Source: Rhipidocladum racemiflorum | Taxonomy: Eukaryota; Streptophyta; Magnoliopsida; Poales; Poaceae | Assembly: GCA_036346355.1 (NCBI GenBank) | Contig: CM070580.1 | Coordinates: forward strand, 67,968,854 to 68,032,853 | Direction of reading: 5' to 3' | Length of the DNA stretch: 64,000 bases | In this document: piece by piece, positions 11,049-23,198 of the stretch | Layout: each line of letters begins with the position of its first letter | Position numbering within the stretch: the stretch's first letter is position 1 | The notes under the pieces: generated by a model | Databases searched by the model: none | What the model saw: the letters and a program-made list of their open reading frames with translations, nothing else | What the model was told of the DNA's origin: nothing | Position numbers and translations under genes: made by a program

Positions 11049-11203
11049 GGGAGTGTATAGGTATTATACGGATGTTTTTGTCCTATAGGATCAACCTACC
11101 TCGAATTCAGGGAGGTGTGCATCAATCTGAAAGCAAATACAATGACGAAGAATTTGAATGATAGTTGCTAAACAAAACATCCGGATAAAACTTATCAAAA
11201 CCC
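11049..11203. mobile_element. hAT-type MITE downstream of PHT1-like gene (copy 2)
   Basis: The same family as 9072-9270, with an internal deletion. It starts GGGAGTGTATAGGTATTATA and ends ATCCGGATAAAACTTATC then AAAACCC. A perfect 8-bp duplication AAGCAAAA flanks it at 11041-11048 and 11204-11211. The shared internal text CGAATTCAGGGAGGTGTGCA confirms kinship. Confidence 0.9.
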
Positions 11204-11627
11204 AAGCAAAATCGAAATCTGTAATCGGTTCTTCCGTTTGTTTGTTGATGACTTGGTGCAAATCATGTATATGCAATCCAAGTCTAGCAAGCCAATGGCG
11301 TTGGACTCATAGAAAATTAAGCCAATCTTATGGGCCTAGATAGTAACAAAGAGCAAAAGTAATTTTGGGCTTCGGACTCGTACAAAATTTGTCCAATCCA
11401 AGGGCTGAATAGTGAAAAAAAGAACCCGATAGAACAATGTTGGGACATGAAGCCCAGGATGCATAAAGTTCCTTTTTTTTTTCTTGGTATCTTTTTTTTT
11501 TTGTGACAATTTGCAGTTGATAAGATTTATTTTCAGCTTAGCTCTTCAGAGTTCCAGAGCCTATTGGTTGTGACGTGAAGTCAAAACAACAGAGAAGTCT
11601 CTTGCTGAGATGGCAAACTATCCACTT

Positions 11628-11965
11628 TTTCCTATTTCTTTAAAAAATAATACACTATTTAAACAATTTTACAAAAATAACACACCAAAAAAATTACAAA
11701 TATTCATTGATTGAATTGGCGAGAGATGGCTATTTTATCGCTGATTGAATTGGCCGACGGATTGTTTAGTCGCATATTCATTTGGCTGACATGTCTAAGG
11801 CTTATGTGGCGACGAAACTTGTTACCTATTCATTTGGCGACAGAGCTTCTGTCGTTAATTGAAATAGCGATAAAGGTATATTTTGTAAAAAAAAAATTAG
11901 CGTATTATTTTTTAAAAAATTATTTAAATAGTGTATTATTTTTTTTAAAAAAAATTCTTTTCCTT
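11628..11965. mobile_element. MITE-like fold-back element
   Basis: About 45 bases at the left (AAAAAATAATACACTATTTAA...) reappear inverted at the right (...TTAAATAGTGTATTATTTTT). The interior carries GAATTGGC/GGCGACAG words that also occur near 57400-57490. Target-site duplication is not resolvable in the A/T-rich flanks. The short ORF inside is not credible. Confidence 0.6.
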
Positions 11966-12795
11966 TGGAAAATGTTATCACAACTCAGTGTCTACTTGGA
12001 TAAAAAGTATTTTTAGAGTTTTTAGAGAGCATCATATGTTTCTCAAAAGTACAATGATATAAAATTTTTTGATGTGTTTGGATGTAACAAACTTATAGTT
12101 TTATAAACCGTAATATGGCTAATATCATGGTATTTTTTGAGGTTTTAAAAATCCACTCATGATCTCTTTTTTCTCAAAACTGAACTCACTCGTCCAAAGT
12201 TGCCTTCTGTATCCTGTCGCATGCATCTACTTCTTCTCTTTTCCATTGTTTGGGTACATGGCTATGTATTACCGATATGCGATATTCTACAGTGATACCG
12301 GTACAACGATATATAATTTCCTAAAACCAAGAATCCAGCGATACGGTAAATATGTATGTGTTTACAAAATAAAAAATGTAAGAGGGAGAAGACGACAGTG
12401 GCTTGTAGAGGGAGAAGGTGACGACGAGATTGTAGAGGTAAAAGACAGTGTCGGCAGTTAGCAAGCTGGGTGGCAGGCTGGTGGTAGGAGAAGGGAGAGG
12501 AGGCGCCCGCGGCTTGAAGAGGGAGAAAGCGATGGCAGCGCGATTGCAGAGGGAGAAGGAGGCGGAGGCCAATAGGCCGAGTGGTGGAGTGGCGACGGTG
12601 AGATTGTAGAGGGGGAAGGGAGGGGAGGCCAGATTGCAAAGGGAAGCGGCGGTGGTGACCCATAGGCTCAGTGGAGGTTAGAGGGGAGATGACGGCTAGT
12701 AGCAGTCGTTGGTCAGCTGGGTGGAGGGCAGTGGCTGCCGGGTCTAAGGATTTTAGGGAAGTCAGTAGTAGGAGAGATGACTGAGTGGAATGAGT
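11966..12795. other. Intergenic and unclassified repeat interrupted by CACTA-A
   Basis: No gene. From about 12260 the sequence has CGATATG/GATACGG words followed by G-rich repeats such as GTAGAGGGAGAAGG. Related GTATCG/CCGATC words appear just after the CACTA insertion at 27365-27530, so an older repeat probably spans the insertion site. The minus-strand ORF here encodes reiterated LPLQS only and reflects the repeat. Confidence 0.5.
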
Positions 12796-12828
12796 CACTA
12801 CTACAGAACTAGGCATCACAAGCGGGCT

Positions 12829-13075
12829 ATTACAAGCGGTTATGTGCGAACCGCTTCTGGTTTTCGCACCAGAAGCGGTTCGTGAGCAACGGTGGGGAGA
12901 GGGTTTTTACAAGCGGTTGGTAACACCAACCGCTTGTGTTGAACAACTATCACAAGCGGTTCGTATCCTAAACCGCTTCTGAATTATCACAACCGGTTTG
13001 ACACCCCAACCGCTTGTAGAGTTATATATTTAGAATCGGTTGGTATATCAAACCGCTTCTGGAAGCGGTCCATTT
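12829..13075. repeat. Left subterminal repeat array of CACTA-A
   Basis: Repeated short palindromes of the form AAGCGGTT(N)AACCGCTT, for example at 12895-12945 and 12955-13010. The matching right-hand array lies at 26999-27290. Such arrays bind the element's accessory transposase in the En/Spm family (established for the family). Confidence 0.85.
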
Positions 13076-14021
13076 AAACTCTTTGTCCTCCCGCCCCGAG
13101 CTCGATCGCAGACATGAACAGGGAAGGGCCTAGCACTGTTCTTGGGGGGAGGTGCTGTCCAAATTTTTGAAGGTCATGATTTAGCTTCAAATTAAGTGAA
13201 TCAAGGTTAGTAACACCATGCTACCATCCTTCTCACCAAGATATTGTTGTTTCTTTTGCATTTAATGTGGAGAAAAATTAATTTTGATTGTTGAAGGTTT
13301 TTATTGCTAGCTCACTCCATAAGTTTAATTTTAGGCAAGATCATGATGAACTATGGTAGTTGTTTTCTCTAAAAGTGTTCTTAGGTTTAGAATCTTTAAT
13401 GTAACACTCCTTCTGTTCCATCTCACTCTATAACTTTAATTTTAGGTAGGACCATGTTGAATTGTAGGGAGTTGTTTTACAAAAGTTGTTAGCTTTACAA
13501 TCTTTAATATGACACTCCTCCCTTCAATGTAGCAATAGTAGATCTAGGTTTGGAAGGAAATTATTAATGTTTTATGAAATAAAATAGGAAAAAAATTAAA
13601 GGGACAAAATGATTAGTTAAATTAAGTTCAAAAGGTAGAAGGATAAGGAAAAATTTGAAAAACCACTCCTCCATCGCAAAATATATGGCATATAAATTCT
13701 TGCCACGGTATTAATTAAAAGTAGCGCATTAACTATTAATTTCTTTTCGATTATGTCTTGTACAACTATAAAACTAACAACATGTTTGAGTAGTTTTAAT
13801 TACAAATGTAACTATATAACATGCATATATAAAATAGGTATATTAATTATTACCTTTGATAATAGCCAAAACATGGAAGCAATGGCTTTTCTAAATACTT
13901 GTCAAAGTACTTTGGAATGGAATTTTCCTACAATGTTATTTATGAAAAATAAAAGTGATATTATAAATAACACTTTAGTGAAAGATCTTTGAAGGTATCT
14001 GAAAATTAGATCTTTGTGTAG
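13076..14021. other. Leader/noncoding part of CACTA-A before transposase
   Basis: Noncoding. A short GC-rich stretch (13085-13140) resembles a 5' leader, and the rest is AT-rich intron-like sequence up to the first transposase-like ATG at 14022. No other feature is seen. Confidence 0.5.
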
Positions 14022-17000
14022 ATGAACCGGCAATGGATGTACAATTCGGACCGTCGCTCCAGAGAGTTCATTGATGGCATGAAGGCATTTCTTGATGCAT
14101 TGTTGCATTCTTGCCTCGAGATGACTTCATATGTTGTCCGTGCGTAGATTGCAAGAATGAGAAGGAGCACTCCCAACGCTTTCAGGTTATGACCCATTTG
14201 ATCACGAGAGGTTTCATGCCAAACTACACCTATTGGACCAAGCATGGCGAAGTACAAGGGAGCAGCCAGGAAGACGATGAAGAAGACGGTGAAGAAGAAG
14301 AGGTATTCAACAAGATGCCAGGCCTTAACGCAATATTGTTCTCGTGGAAGATACGATCGGCGATCTTGGTGATGATGAGCTAGACCAGATCTTTGCGTGA
14401 TGGAGAGGGGACTACGGATGAAAGACAATTCGAGAAGTTTCAACACATGGTAGGCGACCACAGGACACCTTTGTACCCAGGCGTGGGAGGGGCCACCTGG
14501 CTTCCGTCGACACCGAACTTAATGCAATGGAAGGCCGTAAATTGTGTGTCGGACAAGGGATTGAATGAATTGTTATCACTTATAAAGAATCTGCTTCCAG
14601 GAAGATAACACGCTTGCTGAATCTACATATGAAGCCAAGCAAGTCATCTGTCCTTTGGGATTAGAAATACGTAAGATACACGATGTCGTAACGATTGTAT
14701 CCTATATCGTAATGAGTATGTGGATTTGGATGCTTATCCGGTGTGCAAAGAATCACGTTACAAGACGAAGCGTGAAGACCCAGGTGAAATAGATGGGGAG
14801 TGTAAGAAGAAGAGACCTCCCGCTAAGGCGGTGTGGTATTTCCCTGTGATCCCCCGATTAAAGCGTCTTTTGCTAATAAACGCATGCCAAGATGGTGCGT
14901 TGGCACAAAGAAGAACGTAAGGATGACGGGTTGCTTAGGCACCCGCCGATGGGTCCCAAAGTGGAGGAAAGTCGATCGAACATTCCCGGACTTTGCAAAT
15001 GAGGTGAGAAACATAAGGTTTGGGTTGAGTACCGATGGTATGAATCCTTTTGGCGACTGAGCAAAGAGCCATAGCACTTGGCCTGTTATACTATGTATGT
15101 ATAATATTCCTCCTTGGTTGTGCATGAAGCGAAAATATATCATGATGCCATTGTTGATCCAAGGGCCGAAGCAACCTGGAAATGACATCGATGTCTATCT
15201 GAAACCATTGACGGAAGATCTTGTAAATTTGTGGGAGGATGGTGTACGGGTATGGGATGAGTACAAGAAGGAGTATTTCACCCTACATGCCTTGTTGTTC
15301 GTAACGATCAATGGCGGCCCGGCTCGGCAACTTGTCTGCAGGAATACTACCAAAGGATATAAAGCATGCTTGCAATGCTTAGATGAAACCGACAGCTTGT
15401 ACCTGAAAAACTCTCGAAAGGTTGTGTACATGGGCCATCGTAGGTTTCTTGTAAAGAGGCACCTATTGCGGAAAAAAGGAAGGTATTTTGATGGGAAAGC
15501 AGACCATCGTGATAAGCCTGAGCATCGTAGTGGGGCACGTGTGTTTGCCATGGTAAAAGATCTTAAAATAGTGTTTGGAAAGGGTCCTAGAAGCAATCGT
15601 GTCCCGAACGAGGAAGGTCAGGCACCCATCTGGAAGAAGAGATCAATATTTTGGGACTTGCCATATTGGAAAGTTTTGGAGATCCGTCACTCACTTGACT
15701 TCATGCACATCACGAAGAATGTTTGCTTGAACCTACTAGGATACTTGGATATGTACGGCAAATCGAAAGATACACTACAAGCTCGGAAGGACCTACAAGT
15801 TTTGGAACTGAGGGATCGTCTACATCCAGAAAAGAGAGAGAAAGGACATTACCTAAATCCATAAGTTACACTCTAAGCAAAGAAGAGAAAAAACATGATT
15901 GAGTGCTTGAATAGTGTGAAGGTCCTTCAGGATACTCGTCAAATGTGAACAGACTCATAAACATGAAAGAGAATAAAATCGTACACTGAAAGCTCATGAC
16001 TGTCTTGTATTGATGATACAGTTGCTCCCGATGGGTCGTGAGAGGTAGTTTGCTGAGTGGGTCCGGGTGACAATAATAAAGTTGTACCTTTTTCAACGCG
16101 GTTTCGCAGAAGGTCATCGATCCACATAAGCTAAGTAAGCTACAAGATGACGTGGTACAGAGTGTGGTCAGCCTTGAGATGATCTTTCCTCCTGCATTCT
16201 TTGATATTATGATTCATCTCACTGTTCACATTGTGAAAGAGATAGGTATTCTCGGGCCTGTGTTTTTGCACAACATGTTTCCTTTCGAGAGGTACATGAA
16301 AGTCCTAAAGAGTTATGTCCGTAACCGTTCACGTCCCGAAGGATGCATTGCGGAGGGTTATGGGACCGAGGAGGTGGTTGAGTTTTGTTTGGATTACATT
16401 GAGGATCTACATCCCATTGGTGTCCCTATATCACGCCATGAGGGGAGACTACGAGGAAAAGGGACACTAGGACGGAAAACAATTGCATGCAATGATCTCC
16501 TAACCTTTAAGCAAGCACATTTCACTGTTTCTAAAACAATCAACCCTAGTGGCCCCGTCGTCCTTCACATAAGAGTATTCTACGCGAATTCGCGAGGGAG
16601 GTCGGAGGATTGGATCACTGATGAGGCAATGGATACTTTCGGGCGCTTGGTTACAAAACTACATCCTTGTCAACGGGTCGAGAAAATGAACAGTTGCAGC
16701 GCTTGGCTCGGATGCCATCTAGTGAAATCGTCACATTTCAGACTCACGAGATAAATGGTTACACCTTCTACACAAAATGGCAGGATACCAAGAGCACCAA
16801 CCGAGCAATGGTGTCCGTATAGATGCCATCGACAACAAAGGCAATGTGGACACATATTATGGTTACATAGAAGAGATATGGGAGCTCGACTATGGACCAT
16901 TGAAGGTCCCTCTATTTAAGTGCCAGTGGGTCAAACTGACTTCAAGCGGCGTGAAGATCGACAAATATGGCATGACAATCGCCGACTGACGAAGTTGGCT

Positions 17001-17314
17001 ATAGGCGCGAACCATTCGTCCTTGCCAGCGATGTGAGACAAGTCTTCTACATAATGGACATGTCAAGCAAACCAAAGAAGCACAGGGAGAAGCAAAGGAT
17101 TACAATAGTAAGCCAAAGCGACACGTGGTTCTCCATGGCAAACGAAGGATTGTTGGTGTTGAGGGCGTCACCAGGCGAGGAAGAATATAATCAGTTCGAC
17201 GAGCTCCCTCCCTTTGCGGTAGATGTCGAAATAAATGTCCTAAATGTAATAGAAATCGATGCTCCTTACGTACGTCACGATCACGTTGAAGGAACACTTG
17301 TAAAGACAAAGTGA
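14022..17314 (+). pseudogene. TNP2-like CACTA transposase, degenerate
   Basis: The fragments follow the usual TNP2 order. An N-terminal MNRQWMYNSDRR start (14022) breaks by frameshift into a CPCVDCKN zinc-binding stretch (14135-14155). A core DDE region follows: GLSTDGMNPFGD (about 15022-15057), IQGPKQPGNDIDVYLKPL (15157-15210) and EIRHSLDFMHITKNVCLNLL (15678-15738). A DUF4218-like part at 16152-16754 includes PFERYMKVLKSYVRNRSRPEG. A DUF4216-like tail at 16777-17314 includes NVDTYYGYIEEIWELDY. At least five frame changes or stops separate these, for example TGA after NPFGD. In intact elements this protein cuts and joins the CACTA ends. Confidence 0.88.
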
Positions 17315-17636
17315 TCATTAATTTTTAAATGGCCTTATAAATTTTGAATGGCCTTACTAATTTTTATTGCACTTACTAATTTTTAAATGCATTAAACCAG
17401 GGGCGGATTCTGAAAGCCTATTAAAAGTCTACGAAAAATTATTGAAAAATCATTGAAAACAGATATTTGATCTAAGATCGGTGGCCCGGCCAGACCATGG
17501 GCCTGGCTAGCTCACCCTGCATTAAACAATGTTTGAAAGAAATAATTAATTTTTGAATGTATTAAACAATTCTTGAATGGGTTAAATAATTTTTGAATGC
17601 ATTAATAAAAGAGAAAATAAAAGAAGTAGCAGCATT

Positions 17637-18055
17637 TCTACAAGCGGTTCGTATTACCAACCGCTTGTAGAGGGTCATCTCTACAAGCGGTTCGTAGTAC
17701 CAACCGCTTGTAGAGGTCCATTAAATAAAGAAGAATTTGCGAGGGCGCGAGCGGGACTCGAACCCGCGGTCGCAGGTTAGGTCCACGCTCGAGCGCCACT
17801 CGCTAGCCGGGGGGGGGGAGAAGATATTTGTCGAGTATGGACGACATCAAATCTTTTTGAGTCGTAAGCATCTACAAGCGGTTCGTATTACCAACCGCTT
17901 GTAGAGGGCCCTGCCTCGCTGCGGTCTTAACTATCTACAAGCGGTTCGTATTACCAACCGCTTGTAGAGGGGCATTTGTACAAGCGGTTGATATTAAGAA
18001 CCGTGTGTAGAGGTGCTTCTACAAGCGGTTGGTATTACGACCCGCTTGTAAAGGT
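17637..18055. repeat. Internal array of subterminal-type hairpin motifs in CACTA-A
   Basis: About six copies of CTACAAGCGGTT(CGTATTACC)AACCGCTTGTAGAGG lie at roughly 17637, 17681, 17870, 17935, 17977 and 18015. They are the same motif as in the element termini but sit in the middle, followed by TATAAATTCCC (18061), a TATA-like sequence, and a GC-rich leader-like stretch. Confidence 0.85.
17738..17812 (-). ncRNA. tRNA-like sequence with Pol III A and B boxes
   Basis: On the minus strand, TAGCGAGTGGC matches an A box and GGTTCGAGTCC a B box. The T-arm GCGGG/CCCGC pairs perfectly. The acceptor and anticodon arms do not fold convincingly, so this is either a decayed tRNA gene or the head of a tRNA-derived SINE. 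It sits between hairpin-motif copies inside CACTA-A. Confidence 0.4.
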
Positions 18056-18099
18056 GCACTTATAAATTCCCTTTACCCGCTCGTCGCAGATTCAACTCA

Positions 18100-18335
18100 A
18101 AAATTTTCTAAGTCCCCGCGCCATTGCAGCCGAGCTCGCCACTGCCACCTTTAGCGCCATCGTAGCCAAGCTCGCCGACGAAACCTCCGCCACCGCGCCG
18201 TGGTCTGCGACGTCGCCATCGCCTCCTCCACCACCTGAAGGGCCTAGGGTAGCCTTCTCCAATGCAAACACCCCTCTTTTTCTCGCTGCCCACAACGTGT
18301 TCGACAAAATGCCCACAAGAAAAATGCTTTGATAT
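18100..18335 (+). pseudogene. Possible captured PPR-type gene fragment
   Basis: A short GC-rich stretch reads ...AAHNVFDKMPTRKML then stop, resembling the VFDKMP(E/T)R start of a plant pentatricopeptide (PPR) repeat. Its base composition differs from the AT-rich surroundings. The match is only about 14 residues, so the identification is weak. It could be an exon captured by CACTA-A or an internal leader of its second ORF. Confidence 0.3.
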
Positions 18336-18819
18336 ACATCCATATGCTTAAACAATTTGCTTTGATATACATCCACAAGTTTGGAATTACTGAGGGACTG
18401 ATGTAACTGTGTATAAGACTTGGGTTGTGAAGTTTTTTTTTGAAAGCAGACCTAGGTTGTGATGTTATCTGTTGCTTTTTATCTTACTGCTAGTATTAAT
18501 GTATTTGGGAATGACTAACCTTCTTGTTTGTCAATTATTTGTATGTGAATAAAAGCCTCTTGATTGTTGATGTCTAGATGCTTTTGTAATCATCGATATG
18601 TGTGTATATATATTCCTTAATTATTACTTTAATGACAGGACACATGCATGAAATCGGGTTAGTGTTTAAGCATTTTTATATGAAGTAATATAGCAATATG
18701 CACCTCTAATAAAATTTAATGATTCGCGATTATCTAAATATCCATGAATGTGCTTTACTTTAGTTAGGGCGATGATTCGACTATTTTCTTACATGAATGT
18801 GCTTTGATATGCTTCGATA

Positions 18820-19500
18820 TGCTTAAACAATTTTTCATAAGTTCCCAAACAATCACACAATCAAAGAACAAATGAATAATGGATTCGTTTTCCATACAAA
18901 AACTACAACAAACACCTTATCGAAAAACAAGATTTAGCCGAATAGTTTCCACTACTCTCGTACTGCCAAATTAGAGCGTCATCCTCCTCCACAAATCTAA
19001 TGTTTTTCACGATCTCCAACAATTCAAACCACCTTATCATTAAACTTTCGGAGAAAGACCTCTTAAAAGTACATTTGCAATTGACACCATCCCAAACATC
19101 AGCAATAACAATACCCTTATTGATATCTCTCAGATTAGGAATACCAAGACCACCGTATTTCTTATCCATACAAACAAGGTTCCAGTTAGCTAGATGAAGT
19201 TTGCTATGCCCTTCAAAATTGTTCCACAAACATTTGGCCATATGAGAGTTAATCAAATCAAGGGCCCATATCATTAGGATTAAACGACCACTGTAAGAAA
19301 GCAATTTACCCCTCCGAGACCATATCATTATCCCTAAAAAAAGTTTCACTTAAGTTGATATTAGGTTTCTCCTCAAAACCAAATAAATCCTTATAGTAGT
19401 CACAAACTATCTTAATCATGCTTTCAGTGTCATGAATAATACCTTCAGGGCCTTCCAGAGCGGAGATAAAATTTTTCCTTCTTCTTTGATTAGTCACCGC
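18820..19500 (-). mobile_element. LINE (non-LTR retrotransposon) fragment
   Basis: Minus-strand translation gives a reverse-transcriptase C-terminal/zf-RVT region (GGLGIPNLRDINKGI at about 19110-19155; CSFCMENESIIHLFFDC at about 18860-18910). Further upstream is the linker before the RT core (RRRKNFISALEGPEGIIHDT). The catalytic RT core between them is deleted at about 19300. It is a 5'-truncated, internally deleted insertion inside CACTA-A. Confidence 0.85.
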
Positions 19501-21639
19501 ATGAAAGTATTTAGTATTTTTATCTTAATCATACATATTTTTTCCATAATTAGATAGATGGCGACACCAGGGCGTGATGCTCCTGATGTCGACATGGAAG
19601 AACAGTTCTTGCTAGATGTGATCGCTGCCGGTGATGCCAACATTGTCGACGATGCAGCCGGTGGATCCGGTGACCCGAACATTGTCGACGAAGCAGCCGA
19701 TGGATCCGGTGACCGAACATTGTCGACGAAGCGGTAGATGGATCCGGTGATGCGTGGACGATGAGGAAGCGAGGTAATGCCACGACAAACACTTTAATCA
19801 TATTTAACCAATTAATATAAATGGCTCTGACATGAAAAATTCACATCTCTGTCCATTTTTAGCTCGGTACATTGAGCACCCAAACCAAGCGAGGTGCTAA
19901 CAAGAAGCCTGCTACGAAGTTTGTTTTCACCAACATCGACAATGACGGGAAGCCAATTGCCCCTCTTTCTGCAGTAGGCCCGTTTAACAACGCATGTGGT
20001 TTCTACGTTAGGGATCATGTCCCAATTAGCATCAAGAAATGGTCTCAAGTTCATAAGCAACCAAGGAACTCCTTTGGAAAGATATCAAGGAGAACTTCAA
20101 ATTTCCAGAAGGATACGAGAACAAGGCTAAGAGATACTTTGAAGAAAATGGCAACCCAATTTCAATCGTGGAAAGTTCACTTGAACAACAAGTATGTCGA
20201 GAAGGGAGAAAGGCCAGATTTCAACAAACATCCCAAGTCGGCGGATCACCGGGATGCATTTGAAGAATACAAATTGTCGGAGGAAGGACAGCCGCGAGCC
20301 TTCGTAACAAGATCAATTTGGGAAGAAGAAATACCACCACCATCTTGGCACTGGTGGTTATGTTCGAGCTATACCTAAATGGGAGAAGCGGGAGGAAGAA
20401 CTAATGGCCAAGAATATCACGCACACATCTTGTTGATTGGGAATTCCGCTGCGGAATTGGTTCATGGCTCACGGAGGGGCCCTTGCAGAGAGACGGTAGC
20501 TTGTTGATGGCACCAGGAGGCGGAGGATGTTGGAAATAGAATTGTTCAAGCTGCCGACATGTCTCGCTCATGTTCCTTAGTAAAAGATAGGGAGAACGAC
20601 GAGCTCACACATGCACTTCAAAACCCCGAGCACCCAGGACGGACAAGAGGAATGGGATCGTCTGCCATGGAAGTACGGTTTCTCCAAAGATGCCGATACG
20701 CACAGGAGCGGCCAAGAAGCAAAAGAAGAGAGGAATACAAATACAACTTATCGCAAAGGGCGCTCAGAGCAACGCAGGACATCATAGCAGAGATTGTTGC
20801 CCAAACGCTGCAGGCGCCACTCGGTAAACTTCAGGTAGCCTGTACAACCCATACCGCTTAGCCCGCCCACCTCCGCGCGACGGAGTAGCTGCGCCCAACG
20901 CCGCCCCACTCCAAGATCACATGGTACCGGTGCGACCTAGGACAAGACGCTGTGGGACAGCATCAAAGTTCGCCGAGAGTGTGAGCTACACGTCCAGGTG
21001 CATAACCTCTCCACCAAGGTGGCATATGGCGTGGCGTATCCGGTGGAGTCGGGCCAGCTTTTCCATTCCAAAGAGATACCGCCAGGTTACTCGAAGGTCA
21101 TGGTGGAGGAGGTGTCGAGCGGCTATGAAGATCTTCTACTCGAGATTGATGGAGGGGACGACATCACCAAGCTTGGACAGGCCCTCCACGGAATCATCCT
21201 CTGGCGAAAAAGGTACATCATATTTCCAAACACCATGGAGGTGACCTCTCCAACAATAGAAATCGAACAATTGGATGCGACCTCTCCGCAACAACAAAAC
21301 CCGCCTCCTCCTACATCAACTCAACCGCCTGCCCAAGGAAGCCCGGCTCCACCTCCTGCGCAAGGAAGCCCGACTCCACCTCCTGCCACTACAGGATGAC
21401 CCATTGGCGCAAGCGGTATTACTGCTTCGAAAAATAATAATTAAAAGCTGCCATACCGCTTGTAAAAAGAATTTTAACTAAAAGCTGTAGTGCCGCTTTG
21501 AAAAGTATGCTATCTAAGCTATCGGACCGCTTGGAAAAAGATTTTTAATTAAAAGCTGCCGTACCGCTTTGAAAACGTTTACGGTGCTTCCAATAAAATT
21601 TTGGCAGGCATAAACGCGCCCAGCCCGCTCTCTGCCGGG

Positions 21640-23198
21640 GGAAATTAGAAACCCTAGATCTAAAGACCCTAAACCATTTGTTCTCTCTCCTCTCCTCGGT
21701 CATTCACTCGATCCCCTCCCCACTCCCCACCGCCGCCATGGTGCCAGCACCACCCGACTAACCCAGCCGCCGCAGCTCCCGGCCCCGCTGGCTCGATCGC
21801 CGCCACCAAGAGCTCCACCGCTCTGAGATCTCGCAGCCCCCCGCCCCACCCCCCGTCCGCGAGATGAACCTCATCGCGGCCAGCTACGCCGGCGACGCGC
21901 TCCCCTACCCCTCCGCCGCCAGCGCCTTCGACGTGCAGGTGGGCGCGAGGCAATCCGCGGAAGGTGAGAGCAATCCGTGCCCTGTTCGGTTTATTGGTGG
22001 GATTCTCCTGCGTTTATCGGACTGCTTGTTGGTATGAGATTGGTAACAAAGTAGCAATTGGCTGTGGCATTTAGCGCCTATCAGCATGTGTTGATAGAGG
22101 GCATAAATTGTGGTTGGTCATTTCTTTATCATACTCCCAGCTTGTATTATATTCCAATATATAAAATTTATGAACACATTAATGGTATTATGTGGATCAT
22201 GCAGCTGCGCATATTTTAAATTAAAACACAGTAGAGGATGGATAAGGAGAAAGCATTGCATGATTTAGTATCGACAGTGCCCCTAGCTTGTACTTATGCC
22301 TGTCTCGGTTGTTGACTTGTTAGAGTTTTGAAAGGGGAAAAACCTTAGCAACTGTACATGAAAGCTGAAAGTTTGGATCTTACAAAATTTACATATTGAA
22401 ACGAGGATTGAACATACCTTCTAATGGTTTTCTGATAAAGTTGTTATTGCTATCACATAAATGAATTTATTGATTTTCTTCTCATATTAGCAAATTTGTG
22501 CTTGAGCCTTCGATGACCAGACATGTCTTTTTTCCTTATGTAGTGTGATGTAGAATGTGAAGCAGTTTTGTCTATATTTTTGGTACAAAACAAAATGCAA
22601 GTCTTTTTTTAAGTGTTTAGAGATAGCTCCCATGATATTCTGTCGATGCGCTTATGCAAATCTATTTTTTGAAGTGTTAAGAGATAGCTCCTCCATTATG
22701 TTCGGTAGATGCACTTAATTTTCTCCATATTCCTATGATGAAACATATAGTTTAAATTAGTGCTAAAATGATGAGCATGAAGGGGTGCTCAGACTGCTTG
22801 ATATATTTTGGCTTTGTAACTATACTTATAGTACTATTATTTTTAGTTTGGTTATAGTTTTACTACCATTCATTTCAATATATTATTATTATTTCATCAT
22901 ATGGATGTCTAATACAGCTAGCTTATAAAGTTCTTTTTTATATCTAATATAGTTCTCTATCATCAGTCTATTGTGGGAAGTCATAGTATTGTTGGGCAGA
23001 GTGAAGCTTTATATTCTTCAGATACTATGGTTAAACGCCCTAGGCTTGAAAGCAGCCTTCCCATATATCCACAAATGGCCAGGGAAAAGGACTGTGCCTT
23101 CTATATGATGACCAGAACCTGTAAGTATGGAGATGCATGCCTGCAAATTTGACCATCCACAATGGGTTCCAAAGGGTGGGATTCCAAATTGGAAAGAG
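21640..23198 (+). pseudogene. Captured CCCH zinc-finger gene fragment inside CACTA-B
   Basis: A GC-rich leader and first exon (about 21640-21963, with donor GTGAGA) and a second exon (22967-23198, bounded by CAG and GTGATT) retain splice sites. The second exon reads MVKRPRLESSLPIYPQMARE, then DCAFYMMTRTCKYGDAC, then in a shifted frame CKFDHPQWVPKGGIPNWKE. This is the hallmark of plant CCCH-type (ZFN-like) zinc-finger proteins, with Cys-X8-Cys-X5-Cys-X3-His spacing. An extra CTGC in the finger (around 23140) shifts the frame and leads to TGA. Function of the parent is RNA or DNA binding (family knowledge); this copy cannot encode it. Confidence 0.85.

Noticed and set aside
12262..12819. 185-residue minus-strand ORF rich in LPLQS
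   Set aside because: It is a product of a degenerate G-rich tandem repeat and extends across the CACTA-A left end.
17637..18055. Regular short repeats resembling a CRISPR array
   Set aside because: The units are palindromic transposon subterminal motifs with irregular spacing in a plant genome; no spacers or cas genes.
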